Positions 14,215-15,218 of a stretch of DNA of 15,218 bases are shown here, piece by piece. The notes under the pieces were generated by a model. That model saw only the letters and a list, made by a program, of their open reading frames with translations. It did not search any database and had not been told where the DNA came from. The position numbers were made by a program, and so were the translations under genes. Numbering within the stretch: position 1 is the first letter of the stretch; each line of letters starts with the position of its first letter. The stretch comes from RGIG5057 sp964642045 (lineage in GTDB: Bacteria; Bacillota; Clostridia; TANB77; CAG-465), in the NCBI GenBank assembly GCA_964642045.1, contig CAZXLZ010000028.1, positions 1 through 15,218 on the forward strand. The letters are read 5' to 3'.

Positions 14215-14252
14215 AGCACCACTGATTTTTTTAATCAGTGGTGCTATTTTTT
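14215..14252. terminator. Bidirectional terminator between convergent genes
   Basis: A perfect 13-bp stem AGCACCACTGATT (14215-14227) / AATCAGTGGTGCT (14233-14245) with a T5 loop. A T-run follows on the plus strand and T-rich sequence follows on the minus strand. It ends array unit 5 from the left and the guaD-like gene from the right. Confidence 0.9.
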
Positions 14253-14709
14253 AATATATCTTCCCGCCTATTCTTTTATACTCTTCAAAAAGCTGTGCAC
14301 ATTCTTTGCTTTCTTTGAAAGTAACATCTATAACTTTCTTATCTATACATCCATTTTCAATAAATTTATATATATAATTATCTCTAAATCCTATTTTTTC
14401 TGCATCCTCTTTAGTTGCAAAATAATATACTTTAGAAATATTTGCCCATATAGCTGCGCTCATACACATAGGACAAGGATAACATGTTGTATATAGTATA
14501 TAGTTACTTAGGTCATTAGTATTAAGTTTTTTACATGCCTCTCTTATAGCATTTACTTCCGCATGTGCAGTTGGATCATTATCTTTTAATACTGAATTTG
14601 ATGAAACAGAGATTACATTTTCATCCTTATCTACGATAGCTGCACCAAAAGGTCCACCTACGCCTTCTAACATATTTTTTCTAGCTTTTTCTATACACTC
14701 TTCTAACAT
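14251..14709 (-). CDS. guaD: Guanine deaminase-like protein (cytidine/deoxycytidylate deaminase fold)
   Basis: Probably hydrolyses guanine to xanthine and ammonia in purine salvage. The 152 residues match the small GuaD type of Bacillus in length and motifs: GGPFGAAIV at 18-26, the zinc motif HAE at 49-51 and PCPMC at 78-82. By family analogy, His49, Cys79 and Cys82 bind zinc and Glu51 shuttles the proton. DPTAHAEVNAIR and a C-terminal region with GFRDNYIYKFI (107-117) resemble GuaD more than the tRNA adenosine deaminase TadA, which has a different C-terminus. A related nucleoside or pterin deaminase remains possible. The ATG is 11 bp after the GH94 gene's stop, with GGGGG overlapping that stop region, so the two are co-transcribed. 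Confidence 0.82.
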   Translation of the reverse strand: MLEECIEKARKNMLEGVGGPFGAAIVDKDENVISVSSNSVLKDNDPTAHAEVNAIREACKKLNTNDLSNYILYTTCYPCPMCMSAAIWANISKVYYFATKEDAEKIGFRDNYIYKFIENGCIDKKVIDVTFKESKECAQLFEEYKRIGGKIY

Positions 14710-14720
14710 AAAATGTCCCC

Positions 14721-15218
14721 CTATTTCTTTTCAGTAAAGTTATCTTCTATAACCTTATATGTCCAGCCAGATGAACCTGTATACCAAGTCCAGCCACCTC
14801 TTCCCATATGTTCAGGATTAGAATATACATCTGCTGCTACGACAAATGGTTCTACGACATATACATCTACTTTTATTTTTAAATCAGAATGATATATTGG
14901 ATTGATATATCTTAAAATTCTAATCGCATCATCTTTTCTTCCAAGTTCAAAATATGCTTTAGCAAGCCAAACTGCCGCATGAGTATACTGCCCACCATTT
15001 TCTCTTGTTCCTGGGACATACGCTTTTATATATCCAGGGTTATTTTTAGGCTTATCAAATGGCGGATAAAGAAGTTTTACTATTTGATGTTCATTATCTA
15101 CTAAATACTTTTCTGCACTCTCCAAAGACTTATTTATCTCATCTTGCATATCAGGATAATCTTTTAAAGCTATTGCTGCCCATGCCTGAGATATAAGATC
15201 TATTTTGCACTCTTCATT
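14721..15218 (-). CDS. GH94 family enzyme (cyclic β-1,2-glucan synthase / phosphorylase type), C-terminal part only
   Basis: Partial: the frame is open to the window edge, upstream of any start, giving 165 residues. The edge sequence CKIDLISQAWAAI and then PGYIKAYVPGTRENGGQYTHAAVWLAKA, INPI, VEPFVVAADVYS and GRGGWTWYTGSSGW match the catalytic (α/α)6-barrel end of GH94 enzymes such as the NdvB/ChvB C-terminal region and cellobiose-type phosphorylases. These act on β-linked glucans by phosphorolysis or chain-length control. The protein ends about 13 residues after WTWYTGSSGW, whereas family members normally continue for several dozen more residues into a C-terminal β-domain, so it looks shortened. 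It lies upstream of guaD in the same operon. The exact substrate cannot be told from this part. Confidence 0.88.
   Translation of the reverse strand, partial: NEECKIDLISQAWAAIALKDYPDMQDEINKSLESAEKYLVDNEHQIVKLLYPPFDKPKNNPGYIKAYVPGTRENGGQYTHAAVWLAKAYFELGRKDDAIRILRYINPIYHSDLKIKVDVYVVEPFVVAADVYSNPEHMGRGGWTWYTGSSGWTYKVIEDNFTEKK

Noticed and set aside
5853..14252. Prophage or insertion-sequence explanation for the array
   Set aside because: No integrase, transposase, phage structural gene, terminal inverted repeats or attachment-site duplication was seen; the array sits cleanly between two terminators.

Overview
The window is AT-rich DNA with strong AGGAGG-type ribosome binding sites, σA-type promoters at 17-bp spacing, frequent GTG starts on the minus strand, a glmS ribozyme, a SpoVG homologue and a clostridial-style prepilin-like protein. 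This points to a low-GC member of the Clostridia. I cannot name the genus from sequence alone.

Left part (1-3770): a four-gene leftward operon, starting from a promoter near 3659-3687 and ending at a hairpin terminator at 183-224. It encodes a prepilin-like protein, a membrane-anchored unknown, a membrane-anchored Ig-like/VanY M15 peptidase and another membrane-anchored unknown. All four have an N-terminal hydrophobic segment, so the operon looks like a cell-envelope unit.

Centre left (3738-5843): glmS, the glucosamine-6-phosphate synthase gene, with its own promoter, a recognisable glmS self-cleaving ribozyme in the leader and a terminator. The coding region carries a single-base frameshift near 4899-4902. 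Both sides of it are otherwise intact.

Centre and right (5853-14252): about 8.4 kb holding seven paralogous genes of unknown function, built from about 17 copies of a diverged module of roughly 95-125 residues. They sit in five transcription units. Each unit has a near-identical σA extended -10 promoter (TTGNNN-17-TATAAT preceded by TGA) and an AT-rich leader, and each ends in or near a hairpin. Unit 1 also carries an unrelated-looking small protein and spoVG. I recognise no known family in the modules. This array is the most likely undescribed system in the window.

Right end (14215-15218): a bidirectional terminator separates the array from a leftward pair: the C-terminal part of a GH94 (cyclic β-1,2-glucan synthase/phosphorylase-like) gene that runs off the window, followed 11 bp later by a guanine-deaminase-like cytidine deaminase-fold gene.

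No rRNA, tRNA, CRISPR array or insertion sequence was recognised.
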